Made by a program: the position numbers and the translations under genes. The notes beneath the pieces were generated by a model. The model was not told where the DNA came from. It searched no databases and saw nothing but the letters and a program-made list of their open reading frames with translations. Below are positions 6,514-13,676 of a DNA stretch of 16,132 nt, piece by piece. Source of the DNA: CAYORM01 sp964406375 (GTDB taxonomy: Bacteria; Pseudomonadota; Alphaproteobacteria; DSM-16000; Inquilinaceae); NCBI GenBank assembly GCA_964406375.1, contig CAYORM010000067.1:1-16132 (forward strand), given 5' to 3'. Every line of letters begins with the position of its first letter. Within the stretch, counting starts at the first letter, position 1.

Positions 6514-7062
6514 TCAGCTGATGACCTCGTCCCACTCGCAGGGGAGGTCGCCGCCCGTCACCAGCGCCGTCGCCGCCGCGCGCTGGTCCTCGGAGAGGTC
6601 TTCCCACAACGACGCTGCGGGTTCGGCGGCTTCGGCGACGCCGAGCGCGCCGGCCCGTGCGAACCAGGCATAGGCGACGGCGGGATTGGTGCTGCTGCCC
6701 GCAACGCGCTGCGCCACGCGCCGCATCACCCGCACGCCCGAGACGACATCGCCCGAATAGATCTCACCGAGCTTCAGCGCCGCCGGCCCGTACCCCTGCT
6801 CCGCGGAACGGCACAGCCAGGCGACGGACAGCCGCGTATCGTAGAAGCCCTGCCCCTCATTGACCGAGCAGCACAGCGCATCGCCGACCCGATACTGCGC
6901 CTCGGCGTCGCCGGCCTGGGCAGCCTCGGTGTTCTCCGCGACGATCGCCCGGTCGCGGACGATGTTGGCGCCCTCCGCCGCGACGCCGACGCAGCCCGTC
7001 AACGCCGCGAGCAATGGCAGGGCCAGCACGACCCGGCCCGATGCAAATACAGTCACGATCAT
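6514..7062 (-). CDS. Sel1-repeat lipoprotein
   Basis: This is a 182-residue predicted lipoprotein. A hydrophobic signal segment ends in the lipobox LTGC with C24 as the lipidated residue. The mature part has Sel1-like repeats: AGDAEAQYRVGDALCC (about 50-65), then AWLCRSAEQGYGPAALKLGEIYSG (81-104), and a looser AYAWFARAGALGVAEAAEPA (130-149). These are short TPR-like helical hairpins that act as protein-binding scaffolds. The ATG at 7062 follows a strong AGGGGG; an in-frame codon at 7110 would add 16 hydrophilic residues before the signal and is unlikely. The gene sits between dhaL and the dehydrogenase gene, and no sugar role is expected for this family. It may be an insertion into the operon or an unrelated gene with its own promoter. 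Cysteines at 64 and 65, 84 and 175 could form disulfides. Confidence 0.85.
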   Translation of the reverse strand: MIVTVFASGRVVLALPLLAALTGCVGVAAEGANIVRDRAIVAENTEAAQAGDAEAQYRVGDALCCSVNEGQGFYDTRLSVAWLCRSAEQGYGPAALKLGEIYSGDVVSGVRVMRRVAQRVAGSSTNPAVAYAWFARAGALGVAEAAEPAASLWEDLSEDQRAAATALVTGGDLPCEWDEVIS

Positions 7063-7128
7063 TTCCCCCTCTTTGGTGGACACCTTGTCCCCGCGACGCC
7101 CTTTTACCACAAGCGAAGCGGTGAGGGA

Positions 7129-7148
7129 CCGATCCGCGCATGGATCGG
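7129..7148. terminator. weak hairpin after dhaL
   Basis: CCGATCC (7129-7135) and GGATCGG (7142-7148) make a 7-bp stem with a six-base loop between the dhaL stop and the lipoprotein start. No T tract follows on the minus strand. It may mark the end of the transporter-dhaKL message or be incidental. Nothing else stands out in the 110-base gap. Confidence 0.25.
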
Positions 7149-7172
7149 CCCGATGCCACCGGCGGCCGGCCG

Positions 7173-7775
7173 CTACGGGGAAAGCGCTTCCGCGAGGTGC
7201 CGGAGCGCCAGCATACCCGGATCGTCGAGCCCCACCGACCGTTCGGCGAAGATGCGCGCCCGGCCAGTCTGCGCCGGCCTATCGCGGAACGCCTCGATCG
7301 TCTCGTCGATCGCCTGCCGCGCCGCGGCGAGTATCGCCTGCGGGTCGTCGAGCCCCCGCGCCGCCTTCGCCGCCGCGTCCAGCGGATCGAGGACGGTCTT
7401 CCAGCCGAGCTCGGACCGGCCGCGCGCCTGCATCTGGGCGCGCGCTGCATCCAGCAGGTCACCGATCTCCGACCAGGCGATCTCCGTGCGTCCCTTGGAT
7501 GCTTTGGCGGCGGCCATCAGCCCAGTGGCCATCAGGGTGCCGTAACTCGAGGATGCGGCGCGGTTCATCGCCTGGGCGAGGGCCAAAAAGGCTTGGCCGA
7601 GATCCTCCGGCAGCGTCGCCTCGGCCATGGCACGCGTGCCGTTCTCGAGGGTGACGCCGAGATCGCCGTCACCCAGCGCCCCGTCCGCCGCGTTGAGATC
7701 GGCCGCGGCCGCCGGCATGCGAGCGGCGAGACGCTCCAGCCCCGCCTTCAGCGCCGCACTGGTCAGCCCTGCCAT
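7173..7775 (-). CDS. dhaL: dihydroxyacetone-kinase ADP/ATP-binding subunit, DhaL-like
   Basis: This is a 200-residue single-domain DhaL protein. The three metal-binding aspartates expected for the nucleotide site are present as D31, D36 and D38 in DGALGDGDLG. The position that is often His in DGDHG is Leu here, and the glycine-rich loop GGASGPLYG of E. coli DhaL reads AASSSYG. It is therefore a diverged member. The ATG at 7775 is four bases after the dhaK stop, which fixes the start and shows coupling. No DhaM (PTS phosphoryl donor) gene is in the window, so the pair probably uses ATP directly. The substrate could be dihydroxyacetone or a tetrulose such as erythrulose, as in actinobacterial DhaK-type kinases. 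A missing DhaM could also lie elsewhere in the genome. Confidence 0.88.
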   Translation of the reverse strand: MAGLTSAALKAGLERLAARMPAAAADLNAADGALGDGDLGVTLENGTRAMAEATLPEDLGQAFLALAQAMNRAASSSYGTLMATGLMAAAKASKGRTEIAWSEIGDLLDAARAQMQARGRSELGWKTVLDPLDAAAKAARGLDDPQAILAAARQAIDETIEAFRDRPAQTGRARIFAERSVGLDDPGMLALRHLAEALSP

Positions 7776-7779
7776 CGCG

Positions 7780-8778
7780 TCACACCGTCCAGAAGGCACA
7801 ATGCGCCGGCGCCTTGAGAAGGGCCTCGAGCTCGGCGTCAAGCTTGATGATGGTGAAGGAGACGCCCGCCATCTCCATCGAGGTGGCATAGCGGCCGACG
7901 AGCGGCATCACGATCTCGACGCCTGCCCCGTCCAGCCGCGCCTTCACCCGCCGATAGAGGATGTAGAGCTCCTCGGGCGGGGTCGCGCCGAGGCTGTTGA
8001 CGAGGATCGATATCCGATCGCCGCGGTCGAGCGGCTGGTCGGCGATCAGCGCATCGAGGATCTCGTCGGCGATCTGGTCGGCGGTCCGAAGCTTGCCGCG
8101 CCAGACACCCGGCTCGCCATGGATGCCCATGCCCATCTCCATCTCGTCATCGGCGATCTGGAAGGTCGGGCGGCCCGCCTGGGGCACGGTGCAGGGGGTG
8201 AGTGCGGCGCCCATGGAGCGGCAGGCATCGGCTGCCTTCTGGGCGATGCGCGTGACCTCGGCGAGGTCACCGCCGGCATCGGCGGCGGCGCCGGCGATCT
8301 TGAAGGCGTACACCATGCCGGCGACCCCACGCCGCTTCTCGCGGTCCTCCGGCTTGGCCGAGGCGACGTCATCGGCGAGCAGAACGGTCGAGGTCTCGAT
8401 GTCCTCCATCTCGACGATGTCGCCCGCCATGTCGAAATTCATGACGTCGCCGCCGTAATTGCCATAAAGGCGCAGCACCCCGCGCCCGCCATTCGCCGCG
8501 CGGATCGCATCGGCCATCTGCTCGGCCGAAGGCGAGGCGAAGACGTCACCGATGGCGCAGGCGTCGAGCAGGCCACGCCCGACATAACCCGTGAAGACCG
8601 GCAGATGGCCCGACCCGCCGCCGCTGACGATGCCGACCTTGCCCGCGATCGGCCCGTCGGCCCGCTTGATCACACGCCCCCGGTCGCCCGTGCGGGCATA
8701 GATGTCGGGATGGGCGGCACACAGCCCGTCCAGCATCTCGTCGACATAGGTCTTGGGGTCGTTGAGGATCTTCTTCAC
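7780..8778 (-). CDS. dhaK: dihydroxyacetone kinase substrate-binding subunit DhaK (DHA or tetrulose)
   Basis: This is a 332-residue DhaK protein of normal size (about 330-356). GIVSGGGSGHLP (49-60) and YGNYGGDVMNF (105-115) form the dihydroxyacetone pocket. H220 in MGMGIHGEPG is the residue that binds the ketone covalently as a hemiaminal in this family. D112 is in the position of the catalytic acid/base. The start is a GTG at 8778 with GGAGGGAG upstream, 28 bases after the second permease gene, and the stop is four bases before dhaL. The order transporter-dhaK-dhaL in one unit says that the kinase acts on the imported compound or its breakdown product. The small pocket implies a short ketose. 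Which one is not decidable here. Confidence 0.94.
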   Translation of the reverse strand: MKKILNDPKTYVDEMLDGLCAAHPDIYARTGDRGRVIKRADGPIAGKVGIVSGGGSGHLPVFTGYVGRGLLDACAIGDVFASPSAEQMADAIRAANGGRGVLRLYGNYGGDVMNFDMAGDIVEMEDIETSTVLLADDVASAKPEDREKRRGVAGMVYAFKIAGAAADAGGDLAEVTRIAQKAADACRSMGAALTPCTVPQAGRPTFQIADDEMEMGMGIHGEPGVWRGKLRTADQIADEILDALIADQPLDRGDRISILVNSLGATPPEELYILYRRVKARLDGAGVEIVMPLVGRYATSMEMAGVSFTIIKLDAELEALLKAPAHCAFWTV

Positions 8779-8806
8779 CGGGATACTCCCTCCGATGGCC
8801 GCGCCG

Positions 8807-9814
8807 TCAGCTGAGCTGGCGGCCGAGCTTCGCCCGCACCCAGGACATCGCCATCACCAGGAGGAGGATGGCGCCCCAGATCGCGAGCGTGAGATGGGTG
8901 CTGAGGCCGAGCAGGTTGAAGCCGCTCGAGATGACCTGGAGGATGATCAGCGCGACGACGAGCCCGCCCACCTTGCCGAACCCGCCGAAGGGATCGGTGC
9001 CACCGAGCACCGCCGCCAGGATGGTGACCAGCAGGTAGCTGTCGCCATAGGTGGCGTTGGCCGAGTTGAAGCGCGACATCATCACGAGACCGGCGACACC
9101 GCAGAGCAGGCCCGACAGGGTGTAGGTCCACAGAAGGACGCGCTTGGTGTCCACGCCGGAGAAGCGGGTCGCCGGCTCGTTGGAGCCGATCAGGTAGAGA
9201 TTGACCCCGTAGGGCGTGCGGTTGAGCAGGATCGCGATCGGGATGGCGCAGAGCGCGAAGACGATGATCGGCATCGGTATCGGCCCGACATAGCCGTTGC
9301 CGATGAAGGCGATCTCGGGCGGGAAGCCGGAGATCACGCCGCCGCGCGTGAAGCCGATGGCGATCCCCTTGAGCAGCGTCATCGTGCCGAGCGTCGCGAG
9401 GATCGGCGACACGCCGAAATAGGCGATGATCGCGCCGTTGAGCAGGCCGCACAGGCTCGCCAGCACCATGCCCCCGAGCACCGCGAGAAGGACGAGGCCA
9501 GTCCCCGCCTCTCCCGGGGCGGCGCTCGTCAGGATCCAGGCCATCAAGAGCGCCGAGAGGTTGGCGGTGGAGATGATCGCCAGATTGAGGCCGCCGCAAA
9601 GCAGGGTGATCATCATGGCGAGCGCCAGGATACCGAGCTCGGGCAGCTGGAAGGCCATCGACTGAAGATTGGCCGCGCTGATGAAGCGACCGCCGACCTG
9701 GCCCCAGAAGCCGAGCCAGACGATCACCAGCAGCAGGATGAGGCTGCCGAGGACCGGGTCGACCTTGAAGGGCAGCCCGCCGCGGCCGCGTGTTCCGAAG
9801 GGTTCAGACGACAC
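8807..9814 (-). CDS. CUT2-family sugar ABC transporter permease (RbsC/LsrC/LsrD-like), second copy
   Basis: This is a 335-residue integral membrane permease of the branched-chain/ribose (CUT2) type. About eight to ten hydrophobic segments are visible, the first at 20-40. Family signatures include ALAMMITLLCGGLNLAI, SPILATLGTM near residue 135, GSNEPATRFSGVDTKRV in the ATPase-contact loop, and VLGGTDPFGGFGKVGG. The start is a GTG at 9814 with AGGAGGAG ten bases upstream, and it overlaps the preceding permease gene by 11 bases, so both are co-translated. Two different permeases with one ATPase make a heterodimeric channel, as in LsrACD or RhaTPQ, unlike the RbsC homodimer. It sits upstream of dhaK in the same operon. 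Confidence 0.93.
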   Translation of the reverse strand: MSSEPFGTRGRGGLPFKVDPVLGSLILLLVIVWLGFWGQVGGRFISAANLQSMAFQLPELGILALAMMITLLCGGLNLAIISTANLSALLMAWILTSAAPGEAGTGLVLLAVLGGMVLASLCGLLNGAIIAYFGVSPILATLGTMTLLKGIAIGFTRGGVISGFPPEIAFIGNGYVGPIPMPIIVFALCAIPIAILLNRTPYGVNLYLIGSNEPATRFSGVDTKRVLLWTYTLSGLLCGVAGLVMMSRFNSANATYGDSYLLVTILAAVLGGTDPFGGFGKVGGLVVALIILQVISSGFNLLGLSTHLTLAIWGAILLLVMAMSWVRAKLGRQLS

Positions 9815-10823
9815 CGCGGGTGCTCCTCCTCGCCTTCAGGCGATCGCTGAACGCGGTCGCGCAGACGGCGACCAGGATGACAACGCCGGTGCAGGCCTGC
9901 AGCCAGTAGGACGAGACGCCCATCATGATGAGGCCGTTCTGCAGGATCGCGAGCAGCGCGAGACCGAGCACCGTACCCAGCACCGTGCCGACACCGCCAA
10001 GCAAGCTGGCTCCGCCCAGCACCACCGCGGCGAGCACGTCGAGCTCGCGCCCGACCAGCACGTTGGGCGCGACCTGCTGCTGGAGCTGGGCGTGGATGAT
10101 CGCGGCCACCCCCGCCATCGCACCGAGATAGGCGTAGACGAAGAGGTTGAGCCGCAGCACGCTGAAGCCGAGCCTCTTGGCCGCCTCCGGATTGCCGCCC
10201 ATCGCGTAGATCTGACGGCCGATCGCCATGTAGCGCAGGATGATCCAGGTCAGAAGGAAGCAGACCACGACGGCCGCCATCTGGATCGAGATGCGCAGGC
10301 TGCCCTCGCCGAGCGGTATCTCGGCGATCACGCCGCGATACATGTAGGTCGGCAGATTGAAGATCTGACGGCCACGGCTGAAGAACATCAGCAGGCCGAA
10401 GAACACGTTGAGCGTCGCGATGGTGACGATGATCGACGACGCCCGCATGTAATGGACGAGCAGCGCGTTGACGATGCCCAGCGCCGCACCGATCACGATG
10501 GCGACCGCGAAGGCCGTCTCCCAGCCGCCGCCGATATGGATCACGAACAGCGCCGCGAGATACTGGGCGACCATCGTCGTCGCGGCGAAGGAGATGTCGA
10601 TGTTGCCGGAGATCAGCACCACCAGCAGCCCCGCGGCGAGCACCGCGGTGACCGAGTAGCTGTTCACCAGGTTGAGAAAGTTCGACAGCGTCAGGAAGTT
10701 CGGCCGCGCGATCCCCAGGAAGACGATCAGCAGCAGGATGACGAGGACCAGATAGGTCTCGGTGTGCCGCATCAGCCGCCCGACCAGCGGCGCACGCGGC
10801 ATCTCGGAGGTCGCCTCAGCCAT
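9804..10823 (-). CDS. CUT2-family sugar ABC transporter permease, first copy
   Basis: This is a 339-residue CUT2 permease. It has a short charged N-terminus, a strong first membrane segment at about 24-42 (TYLVLVILLLIVFLGIA), and a family motif ISGNIDISFAAT, which corresponds to the ISGGIDLSVG of ribose permeases. SSIIVTIATLNVFFGL and AMGGNPEAAKRLGFSV (the ATPase coupling helix) follow, then VLGGASLLGGVGTVLGT near the C-terminus. The ATG at 10823 overlaps the ATPase stop by 8 bases, so the genes are tightly coupled, and it overlaps the second permease by 11. It shares only family-level similarity with its neighbour, so the two are not a recent duplication. The substrate follows from the binding protein and is unknown. 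Confidence 0.94.
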   Translation of the reverse strand: MAEATSEMPRAPLVGRLMRHTETYLVLVILLLIVFLGIARPNFLTLSNFLNLVNSYSVTAVLAAGLLVVLISGNIDISFAATTMVAQYLAALFVIHIGGGWETAFAVAIVIGAALGIVNALLVHYMRASSIIVTIATLNVFFGLLMFFSRGRQIFNLPTYMYRGVIAEIPLGEGSLRISIQMAAVVVCFLLTWIILRYMAIGRQIYAMGGNPEAAKRLGFSVLRLNLFVYAYLGAMAGVAAIIHAQLQQQVAPNVLVGRELDVLAAVVLGGASLLGGVGTVLGTVLGLALLAILQNGLIMMGVSSYWLQACTGVVILVAVCATAFSDRLKARRSTRGVV

Positions 10824-12363
10824 TGACCGCCTTCCGCAGCTCTGCCTCGGAGGTCTCGCGCGGCATGAAGGTGCCGACGATCCGTCCCTGGCGCATCACC
10901 AGGATGCGATGGCTGTGATAGAGGACTTCGGGGATCTCGTCGGAGATCAACAGGATCGCGACTCCTTCCGCGGCAAGGGCCTTCATGACCTCGTAGATGC
11001 CGTCCTTGTTGGCGATGTCGACGCCGACCGTCGGGCTGTCGAGGATCAGGATGCGCGGCCGGGTCGCGATCCATTTCGCGAGCACCACCCGCTGCTGGTT
11101 GCCGCCCGAGAGCGTCCGGACCGGATTCTCGGGATCGGACACCTTGATGTTGAGCCCGGTGATCGCCCGGTCGACGGTCTCTTTCTCGGCACGGCGGCGG
11201 AGGAGCCCGAACGCCGAGGTGAGCTTGTCCAGCACGGTGACCGTCGCATTGCGGGCAATCGATTGCGGCAGGACGAGGCCGAGGGTCAGCCGGTCCTCCG
11301 ACACATAGGCGATCCCGCTGTCGATCGCCTGGCGGTTGTTGGCGATGCGGACCGGCTTGCCGTCAAGCTTGAGCTGGCCGGAATCCGGCGGGTTCATGCC
11401 GAAGAGCGAGAGGGCGAGTTCGGTCCGGCCGGCGCCGAGCAGCCCCGTCAGCCCGACGATCTCACCGCGATGCAGGGTGAAGCTGACATCGCGATACTCG
11501 CCGGCCTTGCTGAGCCCCTCGATCTCGAGGACAGGCTCCGCCGCGACGGCCTGGGCATCGAGGCCGTCATAGTGGAACTCCTTCCCGGTCATCAGGAAGG
11601 CCAGCCGTTTCTGGTTCATCTCGGCGGCCGGATAGGTGCCGACCTTGCGGCCGTCGCGCATCACGGTGACCCGATCGGCAATCTCCATCACCTCGTCGAG
11701 GCGATGGCTGACGAACATCGTGGCGATGCCCTTCGCCTTGAGGTCGAGCACCAGCCGCAGCAGCGCGTCGACCTCGTGCCGGGTCAGCGAGGCGGTGGGC
11801 TCGTCCATGATGACGAGCCGCGCATCGGCGGCCAGCGCCCGGCAGATGGCGACAAGCTGGCGATTGGCGATCGAGAGCGTGCCGACCGGGGCGTCGAGAT
11901 CGAGCGACACGCCGATCTTGGCCATGGCGGCGCGGGCCGAGGCCCGGATGGCCCCCCAGCGCGCGGGACCGATCCGGTCGACATGGTGGCCGATGCCGAT
12001 GTTCTCCGCCACCGACAGGTTCGGAAACAGCGACAGATCCTGATAGATCACCTGGATGCCGCGATGCACCGATTCGACCGGGCTCAGATGCGCGGCCGGA
12101 CGGCCCGCGATCTCCATGGTCGCGCCGGGCTCGGGCTGCAGCACGCCGGAGATGATCTTGATCAGCGTGCTCTTGCCGCAGCCATTCTCGCCGACGAGGC
12201 AATGCACCTCGCCGACGAACAGGTCGAAATCGACCTTGTCGAGCGCGGTCACGCCACCGAAGCGCTTGGATACGCCGCGGAGATCGAGGAAACGGGCGGC
12301 ACGCTCGCCATCGGCGCCGGTCGGGGCGGACCCCGGCTCGGCCAGGGCGCTGTTCACGGCCAT
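10816..12363 (-). CDS. double-domain sugar ABC transporter ATPase (RbsA/LsrA/RhaT-like)
   Basis: This 515-residue protein has two fused ABC domains, standard for CUT2 importers. Domain 1 has a canonical Walker A GENGCGKST (about 59-67), Walker B LVIMDEPTA and the H-loop FVSHR, but its signature is the degenerate LSIANRQ. Domain 2 has a P-loop with arginine in place of lysine (GLLGAGRTE), a good signature LSGGNQQR and Walker B ILILDSPTVGVD. In that Walker B the usual catalytic glutamate is serine. The two composite sites are therefore asymmetric, with probably only one fully hydrolytic. The ATG at 12363 has AAGGTG seven bases upstream. It is 98 bases downstream of the binding-protein gene, beyond an intrinsic terminator, and overlaps the permease gene by 8 bases. 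The N-terminus carries about 25 extra unstructured residues. Confidence 0.95.
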   Translation of the reverse strand: MAVNSALAEPGSAPTGADGERAARFLDLRGVSKRFGGVTALDKVDFDLFVGEVHCLVGENGCGKSTLIKIISGVLQPEPGATMEIAGRPAAHLSPVESVHRGIQVIYQDLSLFPNLSVAENIGIGHHVDRIGPARWGAIRASARAAMAKIGVSLDLDAPVGTLSIANRQLVAICRALAADARLVIMDEPTASLTRHEVDALLRLVLDLKAKGIATMFVSHRLDEVMEIADRVTVMRDGRKVGTYPAAEMNQKRLAFLMTGKEFHYDGLDAQAVAAEPVLEIEGLSKAGEYRDVSFTLHRGEIVGLTGLLGAGRTELALSLFGMNPPDSGQLKLDGKPVRIANNRQAIDSGIAYVSEDRLTLGLVLPQSIARNATVTVLDKLTSAFGLLRRRAEKETVDRAITGLNIKVSDPENPVRTLSGGNQQRVVLAKWIATRPRILILDSPTVGVDIANKDGIYEVMKALAAEGVAILLISDEIPEVLYHSHRILVMRQGRIVGTFMPRETSEAELRKAVNG

Positions 12364-12378
12364 AACGTCACCTTGGAA

Positions 12379-12408
12379 GGCCCCGCGTCTTTGGTCCCCG
12401 ACGGGGCC
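12379..12408. other. stem-loop in the ATPase gene leader
   Basis: GGCCCCG (12379-12385) and CGGGGCC (12402-12408) can pair across a 16-base loop, between the operon-internal terminator and the ATPase ribosome-binding site. After partial processing or read-through it would sit at or near the 5' end of the downstream message. A role in stability or translation is only a suggestion. Confidence 0.3.
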
Positions 12409-12414
12409 GGAGGC

Positions 12415-12445
12415 AAAAAGGGGCCGGGCACGCGGCCCGGCCCCC
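12415..12445 (-). terminator. intrinsic terminator between binding-protein and ATPase genes
   Basis: On the minus strand a perfect 10-bp GC stem (GGGGCCGGGC/GCCCGGCCCC, 12444-12435 and 12429-12420) with a five-base loop is followed at once by TTTTT (12419-12415). It begins 17 bases after the stop of the solute-binding-protein gene and precedes the ATPase gene on the same strand. Such partial terminators lower expression of membrane components relative to the abundant binding protein. Confidence 0.85.
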
Positions 12446-12461
12446 GAGGGTCAGCGCGGCG

Positions 12462-13454
12462 TCACAGCCCCTGCTCGATGAGGCCGTCCACCGTTTCCGC
12501 ATTGATGTGCATGATCAGATTGGCGCGGATGTTGCGCGTCTCGGCATCAACCGAGACCGGGCCGACGCCCGGCAGATCCATCCCGTCAGTGATCTCGCCG
12601 CCGTCGAGCACGACCCTGGCGACCGCCATCATCGCGTAGCCGGCATCGATCGGATTCCACAGATAGCACTCGTCGATGATGCCATCCATGATCAGCGCCC
12701 GGCCCGGGCTCGGCAGGCAGGTGCCGACGATCGAGACCTGATCCTGCATGTTCCGCTCGCGCACGGCGTTGCCTGCACCGATCGGCCCGTTCGAGCCGAA
12801 GGCGATGACGCCCTTCACGTCGGGATAGGCGGTCAGCACATCGAGCGTCGTGCGGTAGGCGGTATCCACCTCATCGGCGCCGGGGAACCGGTCGGTCACC
12901 AGCGTCATGTTGGGATAGTTCGCCTCCTGATAGGCGATCGCCGCATCGGCCCAGACATTGTGCAGCGGCGTCGTCAGCGTCCCGACATAGACGACATACT
13001 CGCCCTCGCCCCCCATCGCCTGGGCGAGACGCTCCATCTGGACCTCACCGAAGATCACGCTGTCGATCAGCTCGATGTTCCAGGTCTTGGTCTCCTGCTC
13101 GGGCGCCTCATGCGTGATGATCGGGATGCCGGCAGCCTCTGCGCGCTGCAGCACCGGCTCCATCACCGCGACGTCGAGCGGGATCAGGCCGATCGCGTCG
13201 ACATTGCGCGCGATCAGATCCTCCACCAGCCGGACCTGCTGGGCCGGATCGACCGTATTGGGCCCGACCATCGAGGCGTTGAGGCCGAACTCCTCGCCGC
13301 CGCGCAGAATGCCCGCCTCGACGGCGTTGAACCAGGGAATGCCGGCGATCTTCACGACCGTCACGACCTCCGGCGCATCCTGCGCCTGGGCCGGGAGCGC
13401 GCCGAGGGCCATCGCGGCCACTGCAGACGTAAAGAGAATCCGAGTCTTCAGCAC
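12462..13454 (-). CDS. periplasmic sugar-binding protein of a CUT2 transporter (LsrB/RhaS-like)
   Basis: This is a 330-residue periplasmic-binding protein (Peripla_BP_4 fold). The signal peptide MLKTRILFTSAVAAMALGALPAQA is followed by a likely cut before QDAPE. The mature part alternates two Rossmann-like lobes: VVKIAGIPWFNAVEAG, then NVDAIGLIPLD, IPIITHEAP, GVIAFGSNGP and IVGTCLPSPG. The C-terminal stretch LWNPIDAGYAMMAVARVVLDGGE...LPGVGPVSVD resembles LsrB of AI-2 uptake and rhizobial RhaS. I prefer the GTG at 13454, which has GGGGAGG nine bases upstream. The in-frame ATG at 13472 lacks a ribosome site, and its codons contain that Shine-Dalgarno. It is the first gene of the leftward operon and divergent from the FGGY kinase gene. 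LsrB likeness does not prove AI-2 as ligand. Confidence 0.92.
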   Translation of the reverse strand: MLKTRILFTSAVAAMALGALPAQAQDAPEVVTVVKIAGIPWFNAVEAGILRGGEEFGLNASMVGPNTVDPAQQVRLVEDLIARNVDAIGLIPLDVAVMEPVLQRAEAAGIPIITHEAPEQETKTWNIELIDSVIFGEVQMERLAQAMGGEGEYVVYVGTLTTPLHNVWADAAIAYQEANYPNMTLVTDRFPGADEVDTAYRTTLDVLTAYPDVKGVIAFGSNGPIGAGNAVRERNMQDQVSIVGTCLPSPGRALIMDGIIDECYLWNPIDAGYAMMAVARVVLDGGEITDGMDLPGVGPVSVDAETRNIRANLIMHINAETVDGLIEQGL

Positions 13455-13514
13455 TGTCCGTATCCTCCCCATTCGAGGAACCCGCCTCGTCCGCCCGACG
13501 ATGCGTCCGGCGGT

Positions 13515-13541
13515 GCGGCTCCCCGGGTCTGCGGGAGCCGC
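13515..13541. other. stem-loop in the leader of the binding-protein gene
   Basis: GCGGCTCCC (13515-13523) and GGGAGCCGC (13533-13541) form a perfect 9-bp stem with a nine-base loop, about 60 bases upstream of the GTG start. No T tract follows on the minus strand, so it is not an obvious terminator. It could stabilise the 5' end of a highly expressed message or be part of an operator. Confidence 0.35.
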
Positions 13542-13574
13542 CTGTTCGCCACCCCCCGGACGAATGTCAGGGAT

Positions 13575-13612
13575 CGCGGCATATGTTGGACAAAAAATCT
13601 CCGCCGCGGCAT
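13575..13612. promoter_or_regulatory. divergent control region with candidate operator motifs
   Basis: This AT-richer patch lies between the binding-protein gene and the kinase gene. CGCGGCAT occurs twice in the same direction (13575-13582 and 13605-13612), 30 bases apart or about three helical turns. Between the copies, TTGGACAA at 13586-13593 is a nearly symmetric TTG-N2-CAA site adjoining an A run. On the minus strand TTGTCC could serve as a -35 hexamer, but no good -10 follows. The remaining roughly 200 bases of the gap hold the stem-loop at 13515 and nothing else I can name. Confidence 0.3.
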
Positions 13613-13676
13613 CCAGGTGTCAACAGCGAACTGCGCGCCGCGAGGCCGGCGCGCCGCATTCGGGAGGGATGGCGCG

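Noticed and set aside
7078..7090. Small palindrome GGACACCTTGTCC upstream of the lipoprotein gene as an operator
   Set aside because: Five-base arms with a three-base centre occur often by chance, and nothing else supports a regulatory role.
10762..12639. Very long open frame (about 625 codons) on the plus strand opposite the ABC ATPase and permease genes
   Set aside because: It is a shadow of the real minus-strand genes. GC-rich third positions suppress stops on the opposite strand, and the translation shows no domain and is rich in Arg, Asp, His and Gly.
8807..13454. Naming the transporter lsrACDB (autoinducer-2 uptake)
   Set aside because: Similarity is at family level, and the AI-2 processing genes lsrF, lsrG and lsrR are not present; the gene context points to general sugar catabolism.
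12507..13676. In-frame upstream extension of the FGGY kinase through the binding-protein gene region
   Set aside because: The extension is antisense to a clearly real binding protein and has no recognisable domain. A GTG at 13677 with a good Shine-Dalgarno is the sensible start.
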